From positions 1 through 64,000 of the forward strand of contig JAUSCI010000019.1 in the NCBI GenBank assembly GCA_030651305.1: a stretch of DNA of 64,000 nt, read 5' to 3'. The notes beneath the pieces were generated by a model. That model was not told the DNA's origin and ran no database searches. It saw nothing but the letters and a program-made list of their open reading frames with translations. Positions 23,692 to 32,960 of this stretch are shown piece by piece (positions within the stretch are counted from its first letter, which is position 1; each line of letters begins with the position of its first letter). The translations under genes and the position numbers were made by a program. The stretch comes from Sulfuritalea sp. (lineage in GTDB: Bacteria > Pseudomonadota > Gammaproteobacteria > Burkholderiales > Rhodocyclaceae).

Positions 23692-24348
23692 ATGGATCCG
23701 CTTTCCGAACCCGAAATCAGCGACTGTCGCGTCCGTCTCATTCAGGCGGCGGCGGAAGTCTTTGTCGAGCAGGGTTACCGGGCCAGCGTAGAGCGCGTCG
23801 CGGCACGCGCGGGAGTCGCCCGGCAAACTCTCTACAACCATTTTCCGTGCAAGGCGGATTTGTTCGGCGAGGTCGTCCGCCAGGCCACCGCCGCACTGTT
23901 GATAACACTGCACGCCAACCAGCTAACTTTACGTGAGCGCTTGCTCCGCTTTGGCGCGATGTATAGAGAAAAGGTCTTGAGTGCCGAGGGCCTGGGATTC
24001 TTCCGTACTCTGGCGGCCGAAACGGTGCGCTTCCCCGAACTTGCGGCGAGTTTTTACCGCACCGGTCCGGCTCAGACCGCCGCACGCCTGTCCGCGGTGC
24101 TCGGGGAAGCCATGAAGCGGGGCGAGATGCGTTGCGATTCTCCCGAGTTTGCCGCCAACATGCTGCTGTCAATGCTTGTCGGTGCCGACCGCAGCCATTA
24201 CCTGTTTTCCGGCGATCCGCCACCCGCACCCGACCCCGAGCATGTAGCGCAGATCATCGATTGTTATCTGCGCGCCTTTGCTCCCATTGCAATAGAAGCG
24301 CCCGCATCTTCCTCTCTCACTCCCGCCTCCCAACGGAGCATTCCATGA
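23692..24348 (+). CDS. TetR/AcrR-family transcriptional repressor
   Basis: This 218-residue regulator has an N-terminal helix-turn-helix at about residues 18-60 containing SVERVAARAGVARQTLYNHF, the conserved TetR recognition region. The remaining all-helical domain is the presumed ligand pocket. It is co-directional with, and overlaps by four bases, the RND adaptor gene, so it is the likely local repressor of the pump. The operator candidate is just upstream. Confidence 0.92.
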   Translation: MDPLSEPEISDCRVRLIQAAAEVFVEQGYRASVERVAARAGVARQTLYNHFPCKADLFGEVVRQATAALLITLHANQLTLRERLLRFGAMYREKVLSAEGLGFFRTLAAETVRFPELAASFYRTGPAQTAARLSAVLGEAMKRGEMRCDSPEFAANMLLSMLVGADRSHYLFSGDPPPAPDPEHVAQIIDCYLRAFAPIAIEAPASSSLTPASQRSIP

Positions 24349-25535
24349 ATAAGACACTTCCCTTGCTGTTGCTTGTACTTCTGGCCGCCTGCGGCGAAAG
24401 TGACAAAAAAGGTCCGGCAGCTGCGGGGCCGGGAGCCGGCATGCCGGCTCCCGAGGTGGATGTAATCACCATCGCTACCGGCAGCGCGACCATCACTCAG
24501 GATTTGCCCGGCCGGCTGCAGGCAGTGCGCTCCGCACAAGTGAGGGCTCGCGTCGAGGGCGTCGTCGAGAAGCGCCTGTTCGCCGAAGGTACCGATATCG
24601 CCGCCGGCACGCCCTTGTTCCGCATCGATGCCCGCACCTACCAGGCGCAGGCCGCATCGGCTGCGGCGGACCTTGCCGCGGCAAAGGCAGTATTCGGCCG
24701 CTACAAACCCCTGCTCGACATCAAGGCCGTCAGCCAGCAGGAGTTCGACGCCGCCGAGGCACGTGTCAAGCAGGCCGAGGCGACATCGGCGAAGGCGCAG
24801 CTGGACCTGGAAAACGCCGTGCCGCCAGCGCCGATTTCCGGACGCATCGGGCGCGCGCTGGTCACCGAAGGCGCGCTGGTCGGCAGGGGTGAGGCGACCC
24901 ATCTGGTCACCATCGAGCAGCTCGACCCGATCCGCGTCGAGTTTTCGCAGTCCTATTCCGATCTGCTGCGCCTGCAGCAGGCGGTCAGGAGTGGCAAGCA
25001 AAAGAAGGCTGATTCGGCGAAAGTCGAGCTGGTGCTCGAAGACGGCTCGCTCTATCCGGAAAAAGGTCGGCTCCAGTTCGCCGACCTGGCGGTCGATCCG
25101 AACAGCGGCGCGGTGATCCTGCGCGCCGAGTTTCCCAATCCGCGGCGTGACCTCCTGCCCGGCACCTTCGTGCGTATACGCTTCCCGCAGGCCCAGCTCG
25201 ACGCCGCCATCCGCGTGCCCCAACGTGCGGTGCAGGGCGGCGCCCAGGGCCAGTTCGTGATGACCGTCGACGCCGAGGGCAAGGTGGTGCCGCGGCCGAT
25301 CAAGACCAGCACCATGTCCGGCGGCGACTTCATTGTCGATTCCGGCCTGACGGGCGGCGAAAAAGTGATCGTCAATGGCCTGCAGAAAGCCAGGCCGGGC
25401 GCGGTTGTCAAACCGCTGCCCTGGACTCCGGGCGCGCCGCTGATGGCGGCACCCGCCGCCGCGGGCAAACCCGCCGTGGCAGCGCCAGGCGCAGCGCCGG
25501 CCGCCGGCGCCAAGCCCGATGCCGAAAAGAAGTAA
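24345..25535 (+). CDS. RND efflux periplasmic adaptor lipoprotein (MFP)
   Basis: This 396-residue AcrA/MexA-type adaptor bridges pump and outer-membrane channel. The signal peptide ends in lipobox LLAAC with the lipidated Cys16. The lipoyl-like and coiled-coil regions span about 55-170, including the split biotinyl-lipoyl motif around VRARVEGVVEKRLFAEG; the C-terminus is a Pro/Ala-rich tail. The start at 24345 overlaps the tetR stop (ATGA) and fits the signal peptide. Confidence 0.94.
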   Translation: MNKTLPLLLLVLLAACGESDKKGPAAAGPGAGMPAPEVDVITIATGSATITQDLPGRLQAVRSAQVRARVEGVVEKRLFAEGTDIAAGTPLFRIDARTYQAQAASAAADLAAAKAVFGRYKPLLDIKAVSQQEFDAAEARVKQAEATSAKAQLDLENAVPPAPISGRIGRALVTEGALVGRGEATHLVTIEQLDPIRVEFSQSYSDLLRLQQAVRSGKQKKADSAKVELVLEDGSLYPEKGRLQFADLAVDPNSGAVILRAEFPNPRRDLLPGTFVRIRFPQAQLDAAIRVPQRAVQGGAQGQFVMTVDAEGKVVPRPIKTSTMSGGDFIVDSGLTGGEKVIVNGLQKARPGAVVKPLPWTPGAPLMAAPAAAGKPAVAAPGAAPAAGAKPDAEKK

Positions 25536-25538
25536 GCC

Positions 25539-28500
25539 ATGATCCCAAGATTCTTTATCGACCGGCCGATTTTTGCCTGGGTTCTCGCCATCATCATCGT
25601 TCTTGGCGGCAGCCTCGCCCTGCGCCAGTTGCCGGTGGCGAGTTACCCGGCCGTGGCGCCGCCCGCCCTGGCCATCAGCGTCACCTACCCCGGCGCCTCG
25701 GCCAAGGTGCTGGAGGAAACTGCGGTCGCCCTGATCGAACAGGAACTCAACGGCATCGAGAACCTGCTCTACATGGATTCCGCCTCCGAGCAGAACGTCG
25801 GCACCATTACGCTGACTTTCCAGGCCGGTACCAATCTCGATCTGGCCTCGGTGGAAACGCAGAACCGCATCAAGCGCGCCGAGCCGCGCCTGCCGGAAGA
25901 GGTGCGCCGCCTCGGTATTCCCGTGGTGAAGTCGGCGCGCAACTACCTGATGTTCATTTCCCTGTTCTCGCCGGACAAGTCGCAGGACAACGTCGCGCTC
26001 GGCAGCTATGCCGCAGCCAACGTGCTGGAAAACATTCGCCGCACGCCGGGCGTCGGCGAGGCGATCCTGTTCGGCACCGAGTACTCGATGCGTCTGTGGC
26101 TTAAGCCCGAGCGCCTGCAAGCCTTCGGCTTGACCCCGGCCGACGTGGCGAAAGCGGTGCGCGCACAGAACGCGCAGATCGCCACCGGCGAGCTCGGCCA
26201 GGTTCCCGCCGCACCCGGCCAGGAATATGCCGCGACGATCATCACCCAGGGCCGCTTGTCCACCCCCGCCGAATTCGGCAATGTGATTATCCGCAGCGAC
26301 GGGCGCGGCGCCACGGTTCGCGTCAAGGATGTCGCCCGCGTCGAGCTCGGCGCGCAGGACTACAACATCGCCGCCCGCGTCGATGGCCAGCCCACGGCCG
26401 CGATTGCCGTGCGCATGGCGCCGGGCGCCAACGCGCTCAACACCGCCAAGGCGGTGAACGCCAAAATGACCGAGTTGGCCAAATATTTCCCGCCCAGCAT
26501 TTCCTGGATGGTGCCCTACGACACCTCGACCTTCGTCGACATCTCGATCCGCGAAGTAGTCAAGACGCTGATCGAGGCCATGATCCTGGTGGTGCTGGTG
26601 ATGTACCTGTTCCTCGAAAACGTGCGCGCCACCTTCATCCCCGCCGTAGTCGTGCCGGTCTCGCTGTTCGGCGCCATGATCGGCCTGTATGTGCTCGGCT
26701 ATTCGATCAATGTGCTGACCTTGTTCGCCATGGTGCTGGCAATCGCCATTGTCGTAGACGATGCCATTGTCGTGATCGAGAACGTCGAGCGCATCATGAG
26801 CGAAGAGGGCCTCAGCCCACGCGATGCGACGCGCAAGGCCATGGGCCAGATCATCAATGCCATCATCGCCATCACCGTAGTGCTGACGGCGGTGTTCGTG
26901 CCGCTGCTGTTCTTCGGCGGCTCGGTCGGCGCGATCTACCGCCAGTTCGCCGTGACGCTGATCCTGACCATGGCCTTTTCGGCCTCGATGGCGCTGACGT
27001 TGACGCCGGCGCTGTGCGCGACGCTGCTCAAGCATGAAGTCGGCAAGGATGATGTGTTGCCCTCGACCGGCTTCTTCGGCTGGTTCAACCGTTTTTTTGC
27101 GGCCACCGTGCGGCGCTACATCGGCGCCACGCGCAGCATCCTGGGCAGGCCCGGACGCTGGCTGATCGTCTATGCGACGATCCTCGCCGCCACCGGCTGG
27201 TTTTTCACCAAGCTGCCGGGCAGCTTCCTGCCCAGCGAAGACCAGGGCTACTTCCTCAGCATCGTCCAGCTTCCCGCCGGCGCGACGCGCGAGCGCAGCC
27301 TCGAAGTACTCCAGACCGTCGAGAAGCACTACCTGGCGCAGAAGGAAGTCGCCCATGTCATCGGCGTACTTGGCTTCTCCTTCTTCGGCCGCGGCCAGAA
27401 CGCGGCGATCACCTTCGTCCGGCTCAAGAGCTGGGACGAGCGGCCGCACAAGGACAACAGCGCCGAGTCGGTGGTGCAACGCGCCAACATGGCCTTCTTC
27501 CGCATCAAGCAGGCGATGATCTTCGCCATCAACGTGCCGCCGATTCCCGAACTGGCGGCCGTTGGCGGTTTCGACTTCCGCCTGCAGGATCGTGGCGGTC
27601 TGGGCCGCGACAAACTGCTCGAAGCGCGCAACATGGCGCTCGGCCTGGCCGGGCAGAATCCGGCGTTGGCGGGGGTCCGACCGGAAGGGCAGGAGGCCGC
27701 CCCGCAGGTCTTCCTCAGCGTGGATCGCGTCAAGGCGCGCGCGCTGGGCATCGACCTCGGCGAGCTCAACGACACCTTGCAGGCCACGCTGGGCACCGCC
27801 TACATCAACGACTTCGTGCGCGAAGGCCGCATCCTGCGCGTGCAGATGCAGGCCGAAGCCGACACCCGGCGCACGCCCGAGGATCTGCTGCGGCTGCCGG
27901 TCAAGAACGCGCGCGGCGACATGATTCCGCTCGCGGAAATCGCCACGGCGCAATGGATCGTCGGCAGCCCCAAGCTCGACCGCTACAACGGTTTGCCCTC
28001 GATGAAGATTGCCGGCAATCCGGCACCCGGCCGCTCGACCGGCGAGGCCTTGCTGGCGATGGAGGATGTTGCCGCCAAGCTGCCGGCCGGCGTCGGCTTC
28101 GAATGGTCGGGAACTTCCTACGAGGAGCGGCTCTCCGGCACCCAGGCGCCCTTCCTATTTGCCGTGTCGCTGGTGGTGGTCTTCCTCTGCCTTGCCGCGC
28201 TGTACGAGAGCTGGTCGATTCCCTTCGCGGTGATGCTGGTGGTGCCGCTGGGCATCTTCGGTGCGGTGCTCGCCGTTCATCTGCGCGGCCTGCCCAACGA
28301 CGTCTACTTCAAGGTCGGCCTGATCGCCATCATCGGCCTTTCGGCGAAGAACGCGATCCTGATCATCGAGTTCGCCCGCGAGTTGCAGGAGCAGGGCAAG
28401 GATCTGATCGAGGCCACGCTGGAAGCCTGCCGCTTGCGCTTCCGCCCGATCCTGATGACCTCGATCGCCTTCATGTTCGGCGTGCTGCCGCTGGCGGTGT

Positions 28501-28667
28501 CCACCGGCGCCGGCGCCAACAGCCGCATCGCCATCGGCACTGGCGTGATCGGCGGCATGTTTACCGCCACCGTGTTGGCAGTCTTCCTGGTCCCGGTATT
28601 TTTCGTCGTGGTGCGCCGCTTCTTCCCCGGGCATGCGCGCCACCACGAGGAGAAGCATGATGCGTAA
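25539..28667 (+). CDS. RND-family multidrug efflux transporter (HAE1 type)
   Basis: This 1042-residue AcrB/MexF-like proton-driven pump has N-terminus MIPRFFIDRPIFAWVLAIII, the proton-relay Asp pair in AIVVDDAIVVIENVE (about 405-408) and the TM10 lysine in GLSAKNAILIIEFA (about 935). Two large periplasmic loops follow TM1 and TM7. Length and motifs fit a complete drug exporter of the hydrophobe/amphiphile class. It is three bases after the adaptor gene and overlaps the outer-membrane factor. Confidence 0.95.
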   Translation: MIPRFFIDRPIFAWVLAIIIVLGGSLALRQLPVASYPAVAPPALAISVTYPGASAKVLEETAVALIEQELNGIENLLYMDSASEQNVGTITLTFQAGTNLDLASVETQNRIKRAEPRLPEEVRRLGIPVVKSARNYLMFISLFSPDKSQDNVALGSYAAANVLENIRRTPGVGEAILFGTEYSMRLWLKPERLQAFGLTPADVAKAVRAQNAQIATGELGQVPAAPGQEYAATIITQGRLSTPAEFGNVIIRSDGRGATVRVKDVARVELGAQDYNIAARVDGQPTAAIAVRMAPGANALNTAKAVNAKMTELAKYFPPSISWMVPYDTSTFVDISIREVVKTLIEAMILVVLVMYLFLENVRATFIPAVVVPVSLFGAMIGLYVLGYSINVLTLFAMVLAIAIVVDDAIVVIENVERIMSEEGLSPRDATRKAMGQIINAIIAITVVLTAVFVPLLFFGGSVGAIYRQFAVTLILTMAFSASMALTLTPALCATLLKHEVGKDDVLPSTGFFGWFNRFFAATVRRYIGATRSILGRPGRWLIVYATILAATGWFFTKLPGSFLPSEDQGYFLSIVQLPAGATRERSLEVLQTVEKHYLAQKEVAHVIGVLGFSFFGRGQNAAITFVRLKSWDERPHKDNSAESVVQRANMAFFRIKQAMIFAINVPPIPELAAVGGFDFRLQDRGGLGRDKLLEARNMALGLAGQNPALAGVRPEGQEAAPQVFLSVDRVKARALGIDLGELNDTLQATLGTAYINDFVREGRILRVQMQAEADTRRTPEDLLRLPVKNARGDMIPLAEIATAQWIVGSPKLDRYNGLPSMKIAGNPAPGRSTGEALLAMEDVAAKLPAGVGFEWSGTSYEERLSGTQAPFLFAVSLVVVFLCLAALYESWSIPFAVMLVVPLGIFGAVLAVHLRGLPNDVYFKVGLIAIIGLSAKNAILIIEFARELQEQGKDLIEATLEACRLRFRPILMTSIAFMFGVLPLAVSTGAGANSRIAIGTGVIGGMFTATVLAVFLVPVFFVVVRRFFPGHARHHEEKHDA

Positions 28668-30060
28668 ATATCTTTTCTGCGCCATCACTCTTGTCATGGC
28701 GGGGTGCTCATTTACGCCCGACTATCAACGCCCGGTTGCGCCGGTACCCGCCGCCTGGCCCGCAGACATGAATCCAGGAGTCGGCGCCGGCGCTACGGCG
28801 GCATCTCTTGACTGGCGCAGTGTATTTACCGACCCGCAACTACAGGCGCTGATTGCCGCCGCACTGGAACAAAACCGCGACCTGCGGCTTGCCGTCGCGC
28901 GCGTCGATGAGGCACGTGCACTGGCGGGCATTGCCCGCGCCGACCGGTTTCCGACTGTGGATCTTGCGGCGCAGCGCGCAGCCTCCCTCACACCCGCCAA
29001 CCTGTCTCCCGCGGGCCGCCAGTTGAACAGCCAGCGCTACGACGTAAATCTGGCAGTGGCTTCATTCGAGCTCGACTTTTGGGGCAGGGTCAAGAACCTC
29101 GACGATGCCGGGCGCGCCAATTTTCTGGCCAGCGACTATGCGCGCCAGGCTTTCCGGCTGTCGCTGATCGCCGATGTAACCAACGCGTATCTCAGCCTGC
29201 TGGAACTGCGCGAGCGTCTCGAACTGGCGCACGCCACCACGAAAAGTCGCGACGAAACCCGCAGCCTGATCGCCCGCCGTCGTGACGTCGGACTGGCCGG
29301 CGATCTCGACTATCTGCAGGCCGATGGCGCCTTCCAGAATTCACGAGCCGAAACTGCCAGTCTGGCGCGCAGTCACGCAGCCGCAGAAAATGCATTGCGC
29401 CTGCTGGTCGGCACCGCACCAACAGTTGCCAATGGCCGCAAACTGGCGCAACAGGGCCTGATCGCAGACTTGGCAGTCGGTCTGCCGGCCGAAGTCCTGC
29501 TGGCTCGCCCGGATGTTCTGGCCGCCGAGCAGAAGCTGATCGCGGCCAATGCCAACATCGGTGCGGCACGTGCCGCTTTCCTGCCGAAGATCGTGCTAAC
29601 CGCCGCTGCGGGCACCGCAAGTAGCGGCCTGGCCGGTTTGTTCGGTGGCGGCAGCGGTGCCTGGAGCTTCCTGCCCGTATTGCGCCTGCCACTGTTCGAT
29701 GCGGGGCGCGCGAGTGGTAATGTCGATCTGGCAGAAGCGCGCAAGAATATCGCTGTGGCCGAGTACGAAAAGACAATCCAGCAGGCCTTCCGCGAGATCG
29801 CTGACCTGCTGGCTGGCCGTAGCCAGTTGGCTGAGCAATTGCAGGCGCAGGAAGACAATGTCACGGCCCAGAGCCGGCGTCTCGTGCTTGTCGAAGCTCG
29901 TTACAAGGCGGGCGTTTCCAGCCACCTCGAGTTGCTCGACGCCCAGCGCGAACACTTTGCCGCACAACAGTCGGCGCTGGCAGTACGGCGGCAATTGCTA
30001 TCCACCACAGCAAGCTTCTACAAGGCCCTGGGTGGCGGCACGGTGGAACAGATAAACTGA
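28657..30060 (+). CDS. RND efflux outer-membrane factor lipoprotein (NodT/OprM family)
   Basis: A TolC-like trimeric outer-membrane channel of about 467 residues with a lipoprotein signal (MAGC, Cys about 17-18). The paired OEP repeats cover about 60-250 and 265-455, with VASFELDFWGRVKNLDDAGR typical of the family. The start is placed at 28657 (or 28660) behind GAGGAG and overlaps the pump gene end. It completes a tetR-MFP-RND-OMF operon. Confidence 0.94.
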   Translation: MMRKYLFCAITLVMAGCSFTPDYQRPVAPVPAAWPADMNPGVGAGATAASLDWRSVFTDPQLQALIAAALEQNRDLRLAVARVDEARALAGIARADRFPTVDLAAQRAASLTPANLSPAGRQLNSQRYDVNLAVASFELDFWGRVKNLDDAGRANFLASDYARQAFRLSLIADVTNAYLSLLELRERLELAHATTKSRDETRSLIARRRDVGLAGDLDYLQADGAFQNSRAETASLARSHAAAENALRLLVGTAPTVANGRKLAQQGLIADLAVGLPAEVLLARPDVLAAEQKLIAANANIGAARAAFLPKIVLTAAAGTASSGLAGLFGGGSGAWSFLPVLRLPLFDAGRASGNVDLAEARKNIAVAEYEKTIQQAFREIADLLAGRSQLAEQLQAQEDNVTAQSRRLVLVEARYKAGVSSHLELLDAQREHFAAQQSALAVRRQLLSTTASFYKALGGGTVEQIN

Positions 30061-30126
30061 GTTGGCCGCGGGGAATTTTTCATTGCCGGAACGAGACCAC
30101 TGAATTTCAGGCGGCAAGCAGTGCCT

Positions 30127-30699
30127 TCAACCAAGTCGTTGCACTCGCTTCTCAAGACGCGCCACATCGTCACGCAGCCGGTCGATATCGCCTGACAGTC
30201 CGGCGATATCCTCCTGGCGCGCAATCAGGGGCTGCTCTTCGGTAAAGTATTCGGCGAGATTTTCCGCGAAGTTTTGCGCCGCCTGCTGCTGCCAGACGGC
30301 GAACTCGCGCGTGCCGGCAACGATGCGGTGAGCCGCTATGTCGCCGACGACCCTGGACAAGTCTTCCTCGGCGTCCCAGCGCAGATTGCGAATGACAAAA
30401 CCCAGGGCCTCGGCAAATTCGGCAGAGCCCTCGATACGCGCCGAACGCATCACGGCATCCTTGCCTTGCAGGGCGAGCAAGGGCGTTGCCGCCGGCAGGG
30501 AAATGCTCACTTCGAGTTCAGCTTCGATTGCGGGTGCAGCAACGCATCCATCTTCGCCAATCAAAAAAGCCGCCTCGAAAGGCGGCAGCTTGATCCGGGC
30601 GGAATGCCCGGCGAACGGAGCGAGCTTTTCGCGCGCCCAAGCGGCCTGCCCGAGCAGGTGGTTGATCGCGGCCAGCAGCGGCGCGGGCAGGGCGTGCAT
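30127..30699 (-). CDS. ubiJ: Ubiquinone biosynthesis accessory factor UbiJ
   Basis: This 190-residue protein has an N-terminal SCP2-like lipid-binding domain (about residues 15-115) and a C-terminal coiled coil (about 160-190, RQEDIAGLSGDIDRLRDDVA). It fits UbiJ, which with UbiK organises the soluble ubiquinone-biosynthesis complex. It is downstream of ubiE in the same direction, separated by a Tim44-like gene; the usual next gene, ubiB, is not in the window. It converges with the efflux operon. Confidence 0.88.
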   Translation of the reverse strand: MHALPAPLLAAINHLLGQAAWAREKLAPFAGHSARIKLPPFEAAFLIGEDGCVAAPAIEAELEVSISLPAATPLLALQGKDAVMRSARIEGSAEFAEALGFVIRNLRWDAEEDLSRVVGDIAAHRIVAGTREFAVWQQQAAQNFAENLAEYFTEEQPLIARQEDIAGLSGDIDRLRDDVARLEKRVQRLG

Positions 30700-30705
30700 T
30701 GGTTA

Positions 30706-31611
30706 TCAGACCTGCTGAATACCGGCCACGTTCCAGCCGCGACTGCCGTCGGTGGGCTTGACCAGATGCCAGGTTTCGGCGAAGGCTTCCGGCGCGGCGT
30801 TGGCCTCTTCGCGCAACTGGCCCGAGAAATGCACGCTGGCGATGTGGCGGTTGTCTTCGGTGACGACTTCGAGCAGTTCGGCGTTCAAAGCCATGACGTC
30901 GGTTTCCTGGGACTTGTTGCCGCGCTCCTGATACTGCATCTTGATCTCGGCGAACATCTCGGGCGAAGTGAACTCGCGGATGTCGTCCATGTCGCCTCGG
31001 TCATTGGCCGCCTGCAGGCGGACGAAGCTGAGCTTGGCCTGGCGCAGGAAGCCTTCGACGTCGAAATCGGCGGGAATATTGCGGGCAGCGGTGCCAGCCG
31101 CCGTACCACCAGCGCCAGCGTTGTGCGTCCCTCCCGGAACTCCTGTGACCTCGAATTGGGCCGCTGCCGGACTGAAGTTTGTCGGCTCCATCTTCCCGGG
31201 TCGGGACCCTGCGTATTGCAGGCCAGCTTCGGCTGTACGCTTGCTCATCAGCCAGCGCACGACAAAGAACGCGGCTCCCGCCAGCGCCAGGATCAGCAGC
31301 ATGTTGGCCATGCCCTCGCCCAGGCCGAAGTGGGAAAGCAATGCCGCGATGCCCAGACCGGCGGCGAGTCCGGCCAAAGGTCCGAGGAAGCGGCTCATGC
31401 CGGCCGGTTTTGCGGCCGCAGCCGGGGTTCCGGCTGCCGCCGCGGCCGGAGCAGCGGCAGGCTTGCCGACCTGCGTCGGGGCCGGTGCGGGGGTTGCCTG
31501 GCGCTTCATGCCGATCGACCTGCCGCCACCAAAACGCGCAGCTTCGGCTTCCGGCACCATCAGGCTGAGTCCAACCACGACCGCAAAGGTCGCAATCACT
31601 AATCGCTTCAT
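30706..31611 (-). CDS. Tim44-like domain membrane protein
   Basis: This 301-residue protein has an N-terminal signal/anchor, an Ala/Pro-rich low-complexity stretch (about 35-75), two hydrophobic segments (about 78-118) and a C-terminal Tim44-like/NTF2-fold domain (about 165-301) with DFDVEGFLRQAKLSFVRLQA. Bacterial Tim44-domain proteins are of uncertain function. Its place between ubiE and ubiJ, six bases before ubiJ, suggests a membrane role near ubiquinone synthesis, but this is inference. Confidence 0.85.
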   Translation of the reverse strand: MKRLVIATFAVVVGLSLMVPEAEAARFGGGRSIGMKRQATPAPAPTQVGKPAAAPAAAAAGTPAAAAKPAGMSRFLGPLAGLAAGLGIAALLSHFGLGEGMANMLLILALAGAAFFVVRWLMSKRTAEAGLQYAGSRPGKMEPTNFSPAAAQFEVTGVPGGTHNAGAGGTAAGTAARNIPADFDVEGFLRQAKLSFVRLQAANDRGDMDDIREFTSPEMFAEIKMQYQERGNKSQETDVMALNAELLEVVTEDNRHIASVHFSGQLREEANAAPEAFAETWHLVKPTDGSRGWNVAGIQQV

Positions 31612-31626
31612 TGATTCTTCTCCTCG

Positions 31627-32370
31627 TTAGAACTTGTAACCACGATGCAGCGCGACGACGCCGGCTGTCATATTGAATACTTCGACCCGTTCCAGGCCGG
31701 CTTGTTCCATCAGGGCCTTGAGCGCGGCCTGATCCGGATGCATGCGAATCGATTCGGCGAGATAACGATAGGACTCGGCATCGCCGGCGATTTTTTGCCC
31801 CAGCCACGGCAGCAGCTTGAACGAGTAGGCATCGTAGACCTTTTCCAGGGGTTTCCACACTTTCGAAAATTCGAGCACCAGCAGTCGGCCCCCGGGGCGC
31901 AGCACGCGCCGCATTTCGGTCAGCGCCTTGTCCTTGTGCGTCATGTTGCGCAGGCCGAAGGCTACCGTGACGATGTCGAAGTGATTGTCCGGGAAGGGCA
32001 GCTTTTCCGCGTCACACTGCGCCACCGGCGCCAGCACGCCTTCGTCGAGCAGACGATCACGCCCTACGCCCAGCATGGCATTGTTGATGTCGGTGAGCCA
32101 GACTTCGCCGCCGGTTTTGTCGTGTGCGCCAACGCGCCGGGCGAAGGCCGCGGCAAGATCGGCAGTACCGCCGGCGACATCGAGCACGCGTTCCCCCGGT
32201 CGCGGGGCGGCAAGCTCGATGGTGAACTTCTTCCATAGCCGATGCAGCCCCAGCGACATGAGGTCGTTCATCACGTCGTACTTCTGCGCGACGGACGAAA
32301 AAACGCCCGCTACGCGCTGCGCTTTTTCGTTTTCGTCGACAGATTCAAAGCCGAAATGGGTTTGGGTCAT
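31627..32370 (-). CDS. ubiE: Ubiquinone/menaquinone C-methyltransferase UbiE
   Basis: This 247-residue SAM methyltransferase carries out the C-methylation in ubiquinone (and menaquinone) synthesis. The SAM motif [15 protein letters not shown] is at about residues 63-77 and the family motifs [19 protein letters not shown] and LEFSKV follow. It heads ubiE-tim44-ubiJ and follows a DUF971 gene by 13 bases. Confidence 0.97.
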   Translation of the reverse strand: MTQTHFGFESVDENEKAQRVAGVFSSVAQKYDVMNDLMSLGLHRLWKKFTIELAAPRPGERVLDVAGGTADLAAAFARRVGAHDKTGGEVWLTDINNAMLGVGRDRLLDEGVLAPVAQCDAEKLPFPDNHFDIVTVAFGLRNMTHKDKALTEMRRVLRPGGRLLVLEFSKVWKPLEKVYDAYSFKLLPWLGQKIAGDAESYRYLAESIRMHPDQAALKALMEQAGLERVEVFNMTAGVVALHRGYKF

Positions 32371-32383
32371 TGCCGGTGAGTGC

Positions 32384-32803
32384 CTAATGGCTTCCGCAGC
32401 TACCTGATTTCGGCGGCAGCGTGGTCGAGTCTATATCGCGGCTGCCACCCGATTTTTCAAGTCGTTCGAGGTATTCGGCCCACAGCGTCTCATGGTTGGA
32501 GCCGATGTGGTACAGCCAGTCCCACGAATAAATTCCCGTGTTATGGCCGTCGGAGAAGGTCGGCTGCACGGCGTAGTTGCCTACCGCTTCAAGGGCGGTG
32601 ATCTCGACATTGCGCTTGCCGGTCTGCAGCGTTTCCTGTCCCGGCCCGTGGCCGCGCACTTCGGCGGATGGGCTGCAGACGCGCAGGAATTCGGCGGGCA
32701 ACTGGTAATGGCCGCCGTCATCGAACATGAGTTCGAGCATGCGGGATTTCTTGTGCAGGGTGATCTCGGTGGGGATCGGTGTCTTGCGGTCGAGACCGGA
32801 CAT
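32384..32803 (-). CDS. DUF971 (GBBH-like N-terminal domain) protein
   Basis: This 139-residue cytoplasmic protein has the DUF971 fold also found at the N-terminus of gamma-butyrobetaine hydroxylase: [20 protein letters not shown] near residues 16-35 and [14 protein letters not shown] near 87-100. The short C-terminal tail is Ser/Gly/Cys-rich. It sits directly upstream of ubiE, an arrangement often seen in betaproteobacteria. Function is not established. Confidence 0.85.
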   Translation of the reverse strand: MSGLDRKTPIPTEITLHKKSRMLELMFDDGGHYQLPAEFLRVCSPSAEVRGHGPGQETLQTGKRNVEITALEAVGNYAVQPTFSDGHNTGIYSWDWLYHIGSNHETLWAEYLERLEKSGGSRDIDSTTLPPKSGSCGSH

Positions 32804-32960
32804 GGCGGCATCTCCTTTATGGGGCCGGCTATGATAGCGCAGGCGGCCCGCCGGATATATGTCGCTGCACGCTCATTCAGCGCAACAAACGAAACCCTGT
32901 TATCCGGCGAAGCGCCGCACCGAGCTTGAAAACGCAGTGCCTGACATCCCCGCGCCGCGT

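Noticed and set aside
24264-27953. A 1229-codon open frame antisense to the RND efflux genes
   Set aside because: It mirrors the codon pattern of the GC-rich plus-strand genes, has a His/Gly/Arg-rich composition without domains, and lies wholly opposite well-identified genes.
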